Shown piece by piece: positions 8,295-16,907 of a stretch of 64,000 bases of DNA. The DNA is from Bradyrhizobium diazoefficiens. Lineage in GTDB: Bacteria > Pseudomonadota > Alphaproteobacteria > Rhizobiales > Xanthobacteraceae. The stretch spans positions 6,200,001-6,264,000 of the forward strand of contig NZ_CP067041.1 in NCBI RefSeq assembly GCF_016599855.1, given 5' to 3'. A program made the translations under genes and the position numbers. Each line of letters opens with the position of its first letter. The stretch's first letter is position 1. The notes under the pieces are model-generated. The model was not told the DNA's origin. It saw only the letters and a program-made list of their open reading frames with translations, and did not search any database.

Positions 8295-9845
8295 TTAGCG
8301 CGTCTTGATGAAGCACATGCCGATGCGGCTTGAGGCCGCGGCGGCCTGACAGGTGAGACCTTTAGCACAGGTCCATGACGTGAAGCTCTTGTCAGCCGTT
8401 CCCGATCCCGCATCTTGCAGGGAGCAATGCGCGCCCCAGCCGTCCTGATATTCGGTGCCGGCGAGTTCCCGGCTGCCGCGGGTCTGCGGGCGGCTGGCAA
8501 ATCCACGTGAGAAATCAGGGCGTTTGCCTTCGGCGAACGCGGTCAGGATGTCGCGGCGGCGGAGCTGGTCGCCGACAAAATGCGGCGATGCCGGCACGAT
8601 GGTGGAATTCGACGCCTTGTCGGCGAGCCAGTCCACGCCCGGGAAATGGAAGCCGCCGATGCCGCGGGTCTGGTGGCAGCCCGAACAGGTAACATCGTTG
8701 AGGCGGCGCTGGAAGCCGGCAACCGAGCGGATGTTCTCCATGGCGATGCCGCGTGCCGCCGCCTGCTTCAGTGCGCCGACGACGTCGTCATCGGTGAAGA
8801 CCGGATCGCTGTTGCCCTCGCCTTTTGCTTCGCCTTGCATCATCCCGAACTCCGGCTGGAGGTCCGATGCATCGAAGCCGGCCGGTGTCGCCGCGATCGC
8901 AGCCTTGGCGAGATACTTCTCCGGAATCAGCACCGTGCCGCGATCGAACTCGCGAAGGTTCGCGGGCGTCAGCAGCCAGGCCTTGAAGTCGCGCCGGAGC
9001 GCGTCGTCAGCCAGGATACGATCGCGATCGATCTGGTTCTCCAGCGTTGATTCCTCGAATACCTTCTTCGCGGATTCGTATTTGAACACCTTGAGCAGAT
9101 AGTCGGAGCGGAAATTATGCAACGCCGATTTCGGCGCGATCGAGATCTGGATGTTGGTTTCGATGCGATCGATCATCGAATCCTCAGGAGCAGAGCGGCT
9201 GCCGATCAGCCCCTGCCAGTCGCCATCGTCGAGCCAGCGCCGCGCAACCTCGGCGCAGGTGACGGGCTTGCCGCTGCCATCCGTCTGGTGCGCATCGCGC
9301 GCCTTCATCACGAGGTTGAAGGTCATCGGCAAGCGCGTCACGGTGTTGCTGCCGTCCGGCCTGGTCTCGAACCGTGCCAGGCGATAGATCAGCCGGATCT
9401 CGCCGCAGGATTCTTCCGACATAAAGGCGCGGTCCATGCGGTTGACGATGCCGGCCAGCACGAAGCGGGTGCTGGCGGATTTCAGATCGGTCCGATCGAA
9501 CAGGTGGACGTCGAAACTGTCGCCGACGCCAATGGTCTCGCTCGGCCAAGCGGCCTTGTGCTGCGCGTTGTAGCGATCGAACTCTGCATCGATCGCCGGT
9601 GGAATCTCTTTAAGCTGCGGCAGTGACGCGAACAGAAGCTCACTCGTCAGCGGAACCTTCGCGTTGCGCTCCGGCTGCAGCAGGTGGGAAATCGACAGAG
9701 CATCGCTCTGGTCGAGCCTGCGCAGCAAATCGGGATCGGTGATCGCGGTGCCGCGTGCGATCGGCGCGTTCTCCGCGGTCATCGGCGACATGCCGCCGCC
9801 GAACAATACGACAACAGCAACGAGAATTCGCAACGCGCGGCTCAT
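8295..9845 (-). CDS. secreted protein with one c-type haem motif
   Basis: A 516-residue exported protein with a Sec-like leader (about residues 1-25, SRALRILVAVVVLFGGG). It has one CSGCH haem-attachment motif at residues 387-391, followed by a glycine-rich loop. The region before it (about 40-380) is not a family I recognise. The last 60 residues carry a cluster of cysteines (CSLQ, WTCAKGLTCQ, GMCF) that could form disulfides. The motif suggests a periplasmic redox role, but the large N-terminal domain could hold another activity. The ribosome site GGAGGC sits unusually close to the ATG. The flanking genes are a small membrane protein downstream and a coil-rich membrane protein upstream. Confidence 0.7.
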   Translation of the reverse strand: MSRALRILVAVVVLFGGGMSPMTAENAPIARGTAITDPDLLRRLDQSDALSISHLLQPERNAKVPLTSELLFASLPQLKEIPPAIDAEFDRYNAQHKAAWPSETIGVGDSFDVHLFDRTDLKSASTRFVLAGIVNRMDRAFMSEESCGEIRLIYRLARFETRPDGSNTVTRLPMTFNLVMKARDAHQTDGSGKPVTCAEVARRWLDDGDWQGLIGSRSAPEDSMIDRIETNIQISIAPKSALHNFRSDYLLKVFKYESAKKVFEESTLENQIDRDRILADDALRRDFKAWLLTPANLREFDRGTVLIPEKYLAKAAIAATPAGFDASDLQPEFGMMQGEAKGEGNSDPVFTDDDVVGALKQAAARGIAMENIRSVAGFQRRLNDVTCSGCHQTRGIGGFHFPGVDWLADKASNSTIVPASPHFVGDQLRRRDILTAFAEGKRPDFSRGFASRPQTRGSRELAGTEYQDGWGAHCSLQDAGSGTADKSFTSWTCAKGLTCQAAAASSRIGMCFIKTR

Positions 9846-9940
9846 GCCTCCACTAACACCGCACGTGACTGCCTATTCAAGTGAAAAGGCGCCTCACGCG
9901 ATGGTGAAGCGCCTCTCGTACCTAGTCGGGTATCAACCGC

Positions 9941-10936
9941 TCAGCGCGCGACGATCAGGCCCTTGCTGGTGACGACGACCCAGCGGCCGTCCTGGCGCCG
10001 GATCGCGTCGACGCGGCCAATTCCGGGGATGGGGTCGCCGGCATAGACCTCGTACAGGCCGCTCCGGCCCTCGATCAGCGCGCCGCCATTGGCGACGTCG
10101 CGAAGCCTCCAGCCGTCGACCGTCGGCAGGCGGCCGACCTCGGGCTTGGGCGCGGCGGGTGCGGGAACCGGTACGGCAGCGGCCGTCGCGACCTGGGTCG
10201 GGGTCGGCGCGATCGTGCCGGTGGTCTCCTTCGCGGGCGCAGCCGCTGCGGCCTGCGCCGGGGCTGCCGGCGGCGTGGCGCGGAGCTTGTCGACGGTCTC
10301 GGACAGCTTTGCGAGCTTGGCCATCGGTTCGGCCTGCGCCTTCTCGAGCTTGTCGAGGCGGTCGTTGGCGCGGTTGAACTGGCTGAGGCCGGTCTTGGAG
10401 GTGTGCTCGACATTGGCCTTGAGCGCGACGATGTCGGCATCGATCCGCGCAAGGGAGGCGTCGAGCGCGCTGGTATCGGCGACCTGCGCCGGCGCGGGGC
10501 TGGCGAAATGAATCATGCCGGCGGTCGCGAGCGCGCCGCTGATGGCGCCAACACAGGCCGCAATCGCGATCACGGCGGCCATTGCCGACAGGCGGCGGTT
10601 GCTGCCGGTCTCGCGTGGCTCGTCCGCCTCCACATGCGGAGCAAATTCTTCACGATCCCAGGAACGCTCGGACGGCGCCATGACGACGAGCTTGCCAGGC
10701 TTCGGCTCGAGCTTGGGCTCAGCCTTGATCTCGGGTTTGGCTTCGAGCTTCGGCACCTCGATCCGGGGCGGCTCGACCTTGGGGGCGTCCGGTTTGGGCG
10801 GCGCCTCATGATCGGGGGCGATCGTGGGCGCCTCGATGCCGGCGGCAGCCTCGACGGCCTGCGGCGCGGGTGCGGCCATGGCGCCGGTGCGTTCACCGGT
10901 GTCTTGGGCGGCCAGTTCGGGCATTGCTTCGCTCAC
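9941..10936 (-). CDS. Pro/Ala-rich inner-membrane protein with periplasmic C-terminal domain
   Basis: A 331-residue protein of the bitopic type. The N-terminal region is a low-complexity Pro/Glu/Lys cytoplasmic tail (about residues 1-110). One membrane helix follows (about 115-140), then a coiled-coil-like segment of about 60 residues (LARIDADIVALKANVEHTSKTGLSQFNRANDRLDKLEKAQ) and an Ala/Pro linker. A compact C-terminal domain (VDGWRLRDVANGGALIEGRSGLYEVYAGDPIPGIGRVDAIRRQDGRWVVVTSKGLI) resembles small beta domains in alphaproteobacterial envelope proteins. The start is a GTG at 10936. The architecture suggests a scaffold, but no function is assigned. The 270 bases upstream (10937-11206) hold the divergent promoters. 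Confidence 0.7.
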   Translation of the reverse strand: MSEAMPELAAQDTGERTGAMAAPAPQAVEAAAGIEAPTIAPDHEAPPKPDAPKVEPPRIEVPKLEAKPEIKAEPKLEPKPGKLVVMAPSERSWDREEFAPHVEADEPRETGSNRRLSAMAAVIAIAACVGAISGALATAGMIHFASPAPAQVADTSALDASLARIDADIVALKANVEHTSKTGLSQFNRANDRLDKLEKAQAEPMAKLAKLSETVDKLRATPPAAPAQAAAAAPAKETTGTIAPTPTQVATAAAVPVPAPAAPKPEVGRLPTVDGWRLRDVANGGALIEGRSGLYEVYAGDPIPGIGRVDAIRRQDGRWVVVTSKGLIVAR

Positions 10937-11206
10937 GGCTCAAATACTCCAGTCTAGGTTGACCTTTTGGTAACTTTCATTGCTTGCGAATTCCTTACCT
11001 CGGGACCCGCTTACCGAAATTTTAGGAACTCGTCCGGGGCCGAATTGGGTCGGGAAAGTGGAACCGGCGTGGCGGCGTGCAACAAATCGTCAGCCGATGC
11101 TGCCCTGCGGCAGGGCGCCTCCCTTAGCCGAACGAGTTGCTTTGCCCGTCATTGTTCCGCGGCTAACATGGGCTATCCCGTCAGCCAGAAGGCGTTTGGG
11201 GGTACC

Positions 11207-11575
11207 ATGACGATCGAGAAATGCATCAACGCGTTTGCCGTCGATGACGTCATCTTCGAGGAGGGTTCGACCGGCCGCGAGTTGTTCGTCGTGCTCGACG
11301 GCGAGGTCGAGATCGCCAAGATCGACGGCGCGCGCAAGACCAGCATCATCAAACTCGGCAAGGGCGAGTTCTTCGGCGAGATGGCCGTGATCGACGGTTC
11401 GGCCCGCTCCGCAACTGCAATCGCTTCCGCGCCAAACACGCGCGTGATGCGGATCAATCACGCCCGCTTCGTCTATCTCGTCAGCCAGCAGCCGGCGTTC
11501 GCGCTGATGGTGATGGACGCGCTTTCGAAACGTCTGCGTGCCTCCAACGCCGTCACCTACCGGGCAGCGCAATGA
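11207..11575 (+). CDS. stand-alone cyclic nucleotide-binding domain protein
   Basis: A 122-residue protein that is essentially one cNMP-binding domain (VIFEEGSTGRELFVVLDGEVEIAK...LGKGEFFGEMAVIDGSARSATAIA), with the conserved GEFFGEMA phosphate-binding cassette region and a following Arg. It has no DNA-binding domain, so it is not a CRP-type activator. The ATG at 11207 was chosen because it follows TTTGGGGG; the ATG at 11168 has no ribosome site. The stop overlaps the next start (ATGA at 11572-11575), so it is translationally coupled to a metallo-beta-lactamase-fold enzyme, which it may regulate or accompany. Confidence 0.82.
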   Translation: MTIEKCINAFAVDDVIFEEGSTGRELFVVLDGEVEIAKIDGARKTSIIKLGKGEFFGEMAVIDGSARSATAIASAPNTRVMRINHARFVYLVSQQPAFALMVMDALSKRLRASNAVTYRAAQ

Positions 11576-12387
11576 TGAGCGAGCGGAAGCCGACTGCATT
11601 CCCGATCCTGATGAAGAACGACATCTGCTCGCTGATCCAGGCCGCCGATGACGTCTACCAGATCCGCTTCTCCAACCGCGCCGCCAACGCCTATCTGGTC
11701 CGCGGCTCGGCGCGCACAGTCCTGATCGATGTCGGCCTGTCCTCGAATTATCCGGCGATGGTGGAGTGCCTGAACTTCGTCGGGTGCCCGCCGGAGAAGA
11801 TCGACATGGTGGTGCTGAGCCACGAGCATCTCGACCATATCGGCGCCGCCTGGCACTTCAACGAGCGCCGCACCTTCGTCGCTGCCCATCGGCTTGCCGC
11901 CAACAAAATCATGCTGCGCGACGATTTCTCAATGCTGCGCAAGATGTTCAACGAGCCGAACGTGCCAATCAATATCGACATCTGGCTCGAGGAAGGCAAT
12001 CTGATCGATCTCGGCAATTTTCGCCTGAACGTGATGTACACGCCGGGCCACACCTCGGCCTGCATCACGCTGTTCGACCAGGACAAGGGCCTGCTGTTCG
12101 CCGCCGATACGCTGATGCCTGGCGGCGTGATGGGCGGCGTGTTCGGCTCGGGCAGCATCTCCGACTACATCCAGTCGCTGGAGCGCATCAAGGGTCTGGA
12201 TACCAGGATCCTGCTGTCAGGACACGGAAGGCTGTCCGACACGCCGCAGGAGGACGTCCGCACAGCCATTGCGCGGTCGCACGGCCTTCTGGAAGACACC
12301 GCGCAACTGTTCGACGCGCTGGATGCACGCTCGAATTTCGAGCCGATCATGCAATCAGTGCGGGATCTGAACAAGCTGGATGATTAA
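11572..12387 (+). CDS. metallo-beta-lactamase fold hydrolase
   Basis: A 271-residue MBL-fold enzyme with the complete metal set: HEHLDH at residues 84-89, a later PGHTSA histidine, the AADT aspartate and a C-terminal SGHG histidine. It should bind two metals (Zn or Fe) in the cytoplasm, since no signal peptide is present. Glyoxalase II, flavodiiron and quorum-lactonase enzymes share this fold. The substrate is unknown. ATG codons occur at 11572 and 11575; the first gives the coupled ATGA overlap with the cNMP-binding gene. A palindromic element follows the stop. Confidence 0.85.
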   Translation: MMSERKPTAFPILMKNDICSLIQAADDVYQIRFSNRAANAYLVRGSARTVLIDVGLSSNYPAMVECLNFVGCPPEKIDMVVLSHEHLDHIGAAWHFNERRTFVAAHRLAANKIMLRDDFSMLRKMFNEPNVPINIDIWLEEGNLIDLGNFRLNVMYTPGHTSACITLFDQDKGLLFAADTLMPGGVMGGVFGSGSISDYIQSLERIKGLDTRILLSGHGRLSDTPQEDVRTAIARSHGLLEDTAQLFDALDARSNFEPIMQSVRDLNKLDD

Positions 12388-12409
12388 GGGCGTGCACCTC
12401 TGCCAGCCC

Positions 12410-12490
12410 CGTCATTGCGAGCGCAGCGAACAGAATCTTTCCGCGGTGACAGTCTGGATTGCTTCGTCGCAAGGGCTCCTCGCAATGACG
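12410..12490. repeat. palindromic intergenic element
   Basis: Same family as 7332-7412: CGTCATTGCGAGCGCAGCGAA at the left and CTCGCAATGACGG at the right, with an inner TGGATTGCTTCG. It lies between convergent genes. Confidence 0.75.
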
Positions 12491-12527
12491 GAGCAGGCGG
12501 CAATCGCTCGCTCCCTATTGCGGTCCC

Positions 12528-13025
12528 TCACATCACCACTGGTTTGTCCGGCAGCTCATTCGGATGCGCACCCGCCGGCGGAAAATGCTTTGCCAGCTCG
12601 CGCGACACCGCCGCGACGCCGTCGATCACGCCGCGCTCGAATTGGCCGGCGCTGAACGCGGCCTCCATCGCACGGCAGATCGTCTCCCAGCCCGCAGCAC
12701 CCACCTTCGCGTCGATGCCGCGATCGGCGATGATCTCGACGTCGCGGTCGGCGAGCAGCAGATAGATCAGCACGCCGTTGTTGTGGGCGGTGTCCCAGAT
12801 CCGCAAATGCGAGAACACATCGAGCGCGCGCTCGCGGGCGTGCTGGTTGCGGAACAGCGGATGGCCGTCGAGCGCGCCTTCGACGACAAAGCGGATTTGG
12901 CCGGAATGCGTCGCTTCGCTCTGCTTGATCGCCTGCTCGATGCGGTCCAGCACGTCTTGCGGAAACACCCGCCTCGCACGCCAATGGTGCTGGAGCAGAT
13001 GCCGGGTGATACGCTCAATGCTCAT
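12528..13025 (-). CDS. TPM-domain protein without membrane anchor
   Basis: A 165-residue TPM (YgcG-like) domain protein, the second TPM gene of the lemA operon. The central segment SEATHSGQIRFVVEGAL...ERALDVFSHLRIWDTAHNNGVLIYLLLADRDVEIIADRGI is the typical TPM core. Unlike its neighbour it has no signal peptide or glycine-rich tail, so it probably faces the cytoplasm. The ATG at 13025 follows GGGAGCTGGTAG, which overlaps the end of the upstream gene; only two bases separate them, so translation is probably coupled. The TPM fold is linked to repair of photosystem II in plants, but the bacterial role is poorly known. Confidence 0.8.
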   Translation of the reverse strand: MSIERITRHLLQHHWRARRVFPQDVLDRIEQAIKQSEATHSGQIRFVVEGALDGHPLFRNQHARERALDVFSHLRIWDTAHNNGVLIYLLLADRDVEIIADRGIDAKVGAAGWETICRAMEAAFSAGQFERGVIDGVAAVSRELAKHFPPAGAHPNELPDKPVVM

Positions 13026-13027
13026 GA

Positions 13028-13915
13028 CTACCAGCTCCCTGAGGCGCCGCCGCCACCAAAGCTGCCGCCGCCCCCGCTGAAGCTACCGCTGTCGCTGGAT
13101 GATGATCCGCTGGTCCAGCCACCCGACGAGGAGCCGCTCGACCACGATCCGCCGCGCGACGATCCCGTCGACGCCGGAGACAGATCGGCGATGAACGCCA
13201 GGACGAAGCCGACGATTCCGGCGATCAAGGCAATCCCGGGGGATCCGAGGATGAGCAGCGCCAGGATGCCGACCAAGCTGCCGGTCGCGACCGAGCCCAG
13301 CAGCCGCCCCAGCAGCGAGCGGAATAAGCCGCCGACGATGAGCGAAGCAAAAAGGACGATTGGGGCGAGCGGTCCGATGTCGTTAAGATTGGTAAACTTT
13401 ACGCTGCGTGAGGGAACAGGCAGCGGCTCGCCGTCGACGACGCGCATCATCCGGTCGACGCCGGCCGAGATGCCGCCGGCGAAATCACCCTCGCGGAATT
13501 TCGGCGTGATGACCTCGTCGATGATGCGACGCGAGGTCACGTCGGTGAGCGCGCCTTCGAGGCCATAGCCGACCTCGATGCGCAGATGCCGATCATTTTT
13601 GGCGACCACCAGGATCGCGCCGTCATCGACCTTCTTGCGGCCGATCTTCCAGGCTTCCGCAACACGAATCGAGAACTGCTCGATCGCCTCCGGGTCCGTG
13701 GTCGGCACGATCAGCACCGCGATCTGGCTGCCCTTCCGCGTCTCGAAATCGCTGAGCTTCTGCGACAGCGCGGCGATGTCGCTGCTCGACAGCGTGCCAG
13801 TCCGGTCGACCACGCGGCCAGTGAGCTGCGGCACTGCGACGTCGGCGATCGCTGGGAAGGCAAAAGCAAGGAAGAGCGCTGCAACAAGGACCACGTGCCA
13901 CACACGCAGTGTCAT
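13028..13915 (-). CDS. TPM-domain membrane protein (YgcG family)
   Basis: A 295-residue exported TPM protein. It has a signal peptide (about residues 1-24, ending IADVAVP), a TPM domain (about 30-150, LTGRVVDRTGTLSSSDIAALSQKLSDFE...GYGLEGALTD), two closely spaced hydrophobic helices (about 190-240), and a Ser/Gly-rich low-complexity tail (SSGSSSGGW...GGGGASGSW) typical of the family. The longer frame starting at 14098 runs through an intergenic repeat and is not used; ATG 13915 begins the signal peptide. It sits between lemA and a second TPM gene, the usual LemA-TPM pairing. Confidence 0.85.
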   Translation of the reverse strand: MTLRVWHVVLVAALFLAFAFPAIADVAVPQLTGRVVDRTGTLSSSDIAALSQKLSDFETRKGSQIAVLIVPTTDPEAIEQFSIRVAEAWKIGRKKVDDGAILVVAKNDRHLRIEVGYGLEGALTDVTSRRIIDEVITPKFREGDFAGGISAGVDRMMRVVDGEPLPVPSRSVKFTNLNDIGPLAPIVLFASLIVGGLFRSLLGRLLGSVATGSLVGILALLILGSPGIALIAGIVGFVLAFIADLSPASTGSSRGGSWSSGSSSGGWTSGSSSSDSGSFSGGGGSFGGGGASGSW

Positions 13916-13989
13916 CGCCCGGCTTGCCGCCTTCGCTAAAGCTTCGGCGGCCGAGCACCCCCGTGGCCCGGCGTAGCCTTGGCGGAGGC

Positions 13990-14080
13990 GGGACCGGGCG
14001 ATCCAGTACTCCAGAGACGCCAGCGAGATGCGGAAAAGCCGCGGCGTACTGGATTCCCCGCTTTCGTGGGGAATGACGGC
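13990..14080. repeat. palindromic intergenic element
   Basis: Contains the hairpin ATTCCCC-GCTTTCGT-GGGGAAT (14053-14074) and an outer GATCCAGTACTCC / GTACTGGATT pair. It sits inside the lemA operon, between lemA and the first TPM gene. Confidence 0.7.
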
Positions 14081-14113
14081 GGTGGGTGGGGTGCGCATCG
14101 GAGCCGAACGCGC

Positions 14114-14722
14114 TTACTTCGACGGCGCGGGCGCGGGGTTGAAATCGACCTTCGGCGCGGTCGAGATTTCCTTCTCGTTCTCAACCGAGAAGTTCGGCTT
14201 CTCCTTGTAGCCGAACACCATGGCGGTGAGGTTGTTCGGGAACGAGCGGACAGTGACGTTATACTCCTGCACCGCCTTGATGTAGCGGTTGCGCGCCACC
14301 GTGATGCGGTTCTCGGTGCCTTCGAGCTGCGACATCAGGTCCTTGAACAAGGCGTCCGACTTGAGCTGCGGATAATTTTCGGTGACGACCAGCAGCCGCG
14401 ACAATGCGCTGGAGAGCTCGCCCTGCGCCGCCTGGAATTTCTGGAATGCCGCGGGATCGTTGAGCACCTCCGGCGTCGCCTGGATGCTGCCGACCTTGGC
14501 GCGGGCGTTGGTGACGCCGAGCAGCACGTCCTTCTCCTGCTGCGCAAAACCCTTCACCGAGTTGACCAGATTGGGCACGAGATCGGCGCGGCGCTGATAC
14601 TGGTTCACCACCTCGGACCAGTTGGCCTTGATCTGCTCGTCCTCGCTCTGGATCGCGTTGTAGCCGCAATTGGTGAGGCTGAGCGAGGCCAGCGCTGCGA
14701 GCACGGTCAGGATCTTGCACAT
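14114..14722 (-). CDS. lemA: LemA family protein
   Basis: A 202-residue LemA-family protein. A short hydrophobic N-terminus with a possible lipobox (SLTNC, Cys19, atypical Asn at -1) is followed by the coiled-coil LemA domain with its signature (ANWSEVVNQYQRRADLVPNLVNSVKG) and the NRYIKAVQEYNVTVRSFPNNLTAMVFGYKEKPNF end. The ATG at 14722 follows GGGAGAA. It is the first gene of the lemA-TPM-TPM operon. LemA proteins anchor at the inner membrane; their molecular role is unsettled. Confidence 0.88.
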   Translation of the reverse strand: MCKILTVLAALASLSLTNCGYNAIQSEDEQIKANWSEVVNQYQRRADLVPNLVNSVKGFAQQEKDVLLGVTNARAKVGSIQATPEVLNDPAAFQKFQAAQGELSSALSRLLVVTENYPQLKSDALFKDLMSQLEGTENRITVARNRYIKAVQEYNVTVRSFPNNLTAMVFGYKEKPNFSVENEKEISTAPKVDFNPAPAPSK

Positions 14723-14886
14723 CAAATTTCTCCCGGTGGAATCGGCGGCAAACTACCAGATTGCGCGCACATGACGCCAGATATCTGGACGGCGCGAAAA
14801 GCAGCCCGTTGACGCAAGCCTCTTGCCTATCACCATGCGACATAGTCAACTCGAAGCAAACAAGACAAAAAGACAGGGAGCGCGCC

Positions 14887-15738
14887 ATGTCCTCGTTCGA
14901 GACCATTCTCGTGGAGTGGCCGGAGCCGACGATTGTCCGGGTCGTGATGAACCGGCCCGAGGCGCGCAATGCGCAGAACCTGCAAATGACCTACGACCTC
15001 AACGCCGCCTTCGACGCGGCGGTCCAGGACGATACGGTCAAGGTGATCATCCTCGCGGGCAACGGACCGCACTTCTCGTCCGGCCACGATCTACGCCCCG
15101 GAGCTAAGAATGCCGCGGGTGTCGATTTTCCGCCGATTGGAAATTGGGGCGGCTTTGCCGAGGCGAACGCGCACGGCCGCTTCGCGCGGGAGCAGGAAAT
15201 CTATCTTCAGATCACGCGGCGCTGGCGCAACCTCGCCAAGCCGACCATTGCCGAGGTACACGGCAAGTGTATCGCCGGCGGATTGATGCTGGCCTGGGCC
15301 TGCGACCTCATCGTCGCCAGCGACGACGCGCAGTTCTGCGATCCCGTCGTTACCATGGGCGTCTGCGGCGTCGAATGGTTCGTGCATCCCTGGGAGCTCG
15401 GGCCGCGCAAGGCCAAGGAATTCCTGTTCACGGCCGACAGCTGGAGCGCACAGGAGGCGCACCAGCTTGGCATGGGCAATCAGGTCGTGCCGCGCGCGGA
15501 ATTGTCGGCGCGGGTGCTGGAGCTGGCGCGCCGGATCGCATCAAAACCATCCTTCGCGCTGAAGCTGACCAAGGAGGCGGTGAACCGCTCCGTGGACGTG
15601 ATGGGCCAGCCCGCGGCGATCGACCAGGCCTTTGCCCTGCATCAGCTCTGTCACGCCCATAATCTTCAGGAGTTCGGCATGGTGGTCGATCCATCCGGAC
15701 TGCATCCCTCCGTGCGCAAGCCGGCGGCCGCGGAGTAG
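14887..15738 (+). CDS. enoyl-CoA hydratase/isomerase family protein
   Basis: A 283-residue crotonase-fold protein for a CoA thioester substrate. The oxyanion-hole segments are HFSSGHDL and KCIAGGLMLAWACDLIVASDDAQF. The start at 14887 follows CAGGGAG; the longer frame from 14761 crosses the promoter region of the divergent lemA. An insert after the first oxyanion segment (RPGAKNAAGVDFPPIGNWGGFAEANAHGRFAREQEIY) is longer than in classic hydratases. It is the first gene of an operon with two acyl-CoA dehydrogenases (five bases to the next gene), which suggests beta-oxidation of a specific acid rather than general fatty acids. Confidence 0.85.
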   Translation: MSSFETILVEWPEPTIVRVVMNRPEARNAQNLQMTYDLNAAFDAAVQDDTVKVIILAGNGPHFSSGHDLRPGAKNAAGVDFPPIGNWGGFAEANAHGRFAREQEIYLQITRRWRNLAKPTIAEVHGKCIAGGLMLAWACDLIVASDDAQFCDPVVTMGVCGVEWFVHPWELGPRKAKEFLFTADSWSAQEAHQLGMGNQVVPRAELSARVLELARRIASKPSFALKLTKEAVNRSVDVMGQPAAIDQAFALHQLCHAHNLQEFGMVVDPSGLHPSVRKPAAAE

Positions 15739-15743
15739 ACTCA

Positions 15744-16892
15744 ATGGATCTCAATCTCAGTGACGAGCAACGGCTGCTGCGCGAGAGCGCCGAACGTTTC
15801 GTGGCCGAGAGCTACGATGCCGATCACCGCCGCAAGACGGCGAACGATCCGCTCGGCTTCAGCCCTGATGTGTGGAAGCAGTTCGCCGAGCTCGGCTGGC
15901 TGGCGCTGCCGATCCCGGAAGAGTTCGACGGCCTCGGCGGCGGACCGGTCGAGATCGGCATCTTGATGGAGGCCTTTGGCCGTGGCCTGGTGTCGGAGCC
16001 CTATGTCGCGACAGTCGTGCTCAGTGCTGCGTTGATCGACCGATGCGGCAGCACGGCGCAGAAGCAGGCGAGACTGCCGAAGGTCGCGGACGGATCGTTA
16101 AAGCTTGCGTTCGCGCATTCCGAGCGCGCGGCGCGGTTCGATCTCACCAAGGTCGCAACCGCCGCCAACAAGACGGCAGAGGGCTGGCGCCTCTCCGGCA
16201 GCAAGATCGCCGTGCTCGACGGCCACGCCGCCGACGAGATCATCGTCTCCGCGCACCTTCACGATCATCAGGGACCATCGGGGCGGATCGGCCTGTTTCT
16301 GGTGCCGGCGACGGCACCGCGCCTTTCGCTCTTCGACTATCCGCGCCTCGGCGGCGGACACGCCTGCAACATCGAGCTATCCGACGTGCCGCTGCCGAAG
16401 GACGCCCTACTCGGCGACGGCGGCGATGCGCTGCCCGCGATCGAATGGACGGTCGATCGCGTGATGGCGGCGCTCGGCGCGGAAGCCGTCGGCATCATGC
16501 AGACGCTGCTGGACACCACGCTGGACTACACCAAGATCCGCAAACAATTCGGCCGGCCGCTGTCCGCCAACCAGGTGATCCGCCATCGCCTCGCCGACAT
16601 GGCGATCCAGGTCGACGAAGCCCGCTCGATGGCGCTGCGCGCCGCCCTGAAGGCGGACAGCCCGCCGGTCGAACGTGCTCGCGCCGCTTCGGCCGCCAAG
16701 GCGAAGATCGGCAAATGCGCACGTTTCGTCGGCGAGCAATCCATCCAGCTCCATGGCGGGATGGGTGTCACCGAAGAGCTCGAGGTCGGCGCCTATTTCA
16801 AGCGCCTCGTCGCCTTCGACACGCTGTTCGGCGGCAGCGCGCATCATTACAGCCGTCACGCCCAGCTTGGCCGCATCGCCCAGCCTGCCTGA
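15744..16892 (+). CDS. acyl-CoA dehydrogenase, first of a pair
   Basis: A 382-residue acyl-CoA dehydrogenase fold protein: N-terminal helical domain, middle beta domain, and C-terminal domain (DYTKIRKQFGRPLSANQVIRHRLADMAI; then GEQSIQLHGGMGVTEELEVGAYFKR). The usual C-terminal GGTSEIQR signature is replaced by LFGGSAHHYSRH, so the active-site end is degenerate compared with its neighbour. Such divergent partners occur in heteromeric acyl-CoA dehydrogenases, where adjacent genes encode an alpha2beta2 enzyme. It starts five bases after the hydratase gene and ends 15 before the second dehydrogenase. Confidence 0.83.
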   Translation: MDLNLSDEQRLLRESAERFVAESYDADHRRKTANDPLGFSPDVWKQFAELGWLALPIPEEFDGLGGGPVEIGILMEAFGRGLVSEPYVATVVLSAALIDRCGSTAQKQARLPKVADGSLKLAFAHSERAARFDLTKVATAANKTAEGWRLSGSKIAVLDGHAADEIIVSAHLHDHQGPSGRIGLFLVPATAPRLSLFDYPRLGGGHACNIELSDVPLPKDALLGDGGDALPAIEWTVDRVMAALGAEAVGIMQTLLDTTLDYTKIRKQFGRPLSANQVIRHRLADMAIQVDEARSMALRAALKADSPPVERARAASAAKAKIGKCARFVGEQSIQLHGGMGVTEELEVGAYFKRLVAFDTLFGGSAHHYSRHAQLGRIAQPA

Positions 16893-16907
16893 CGCAAGGA
16901 GCGCATC

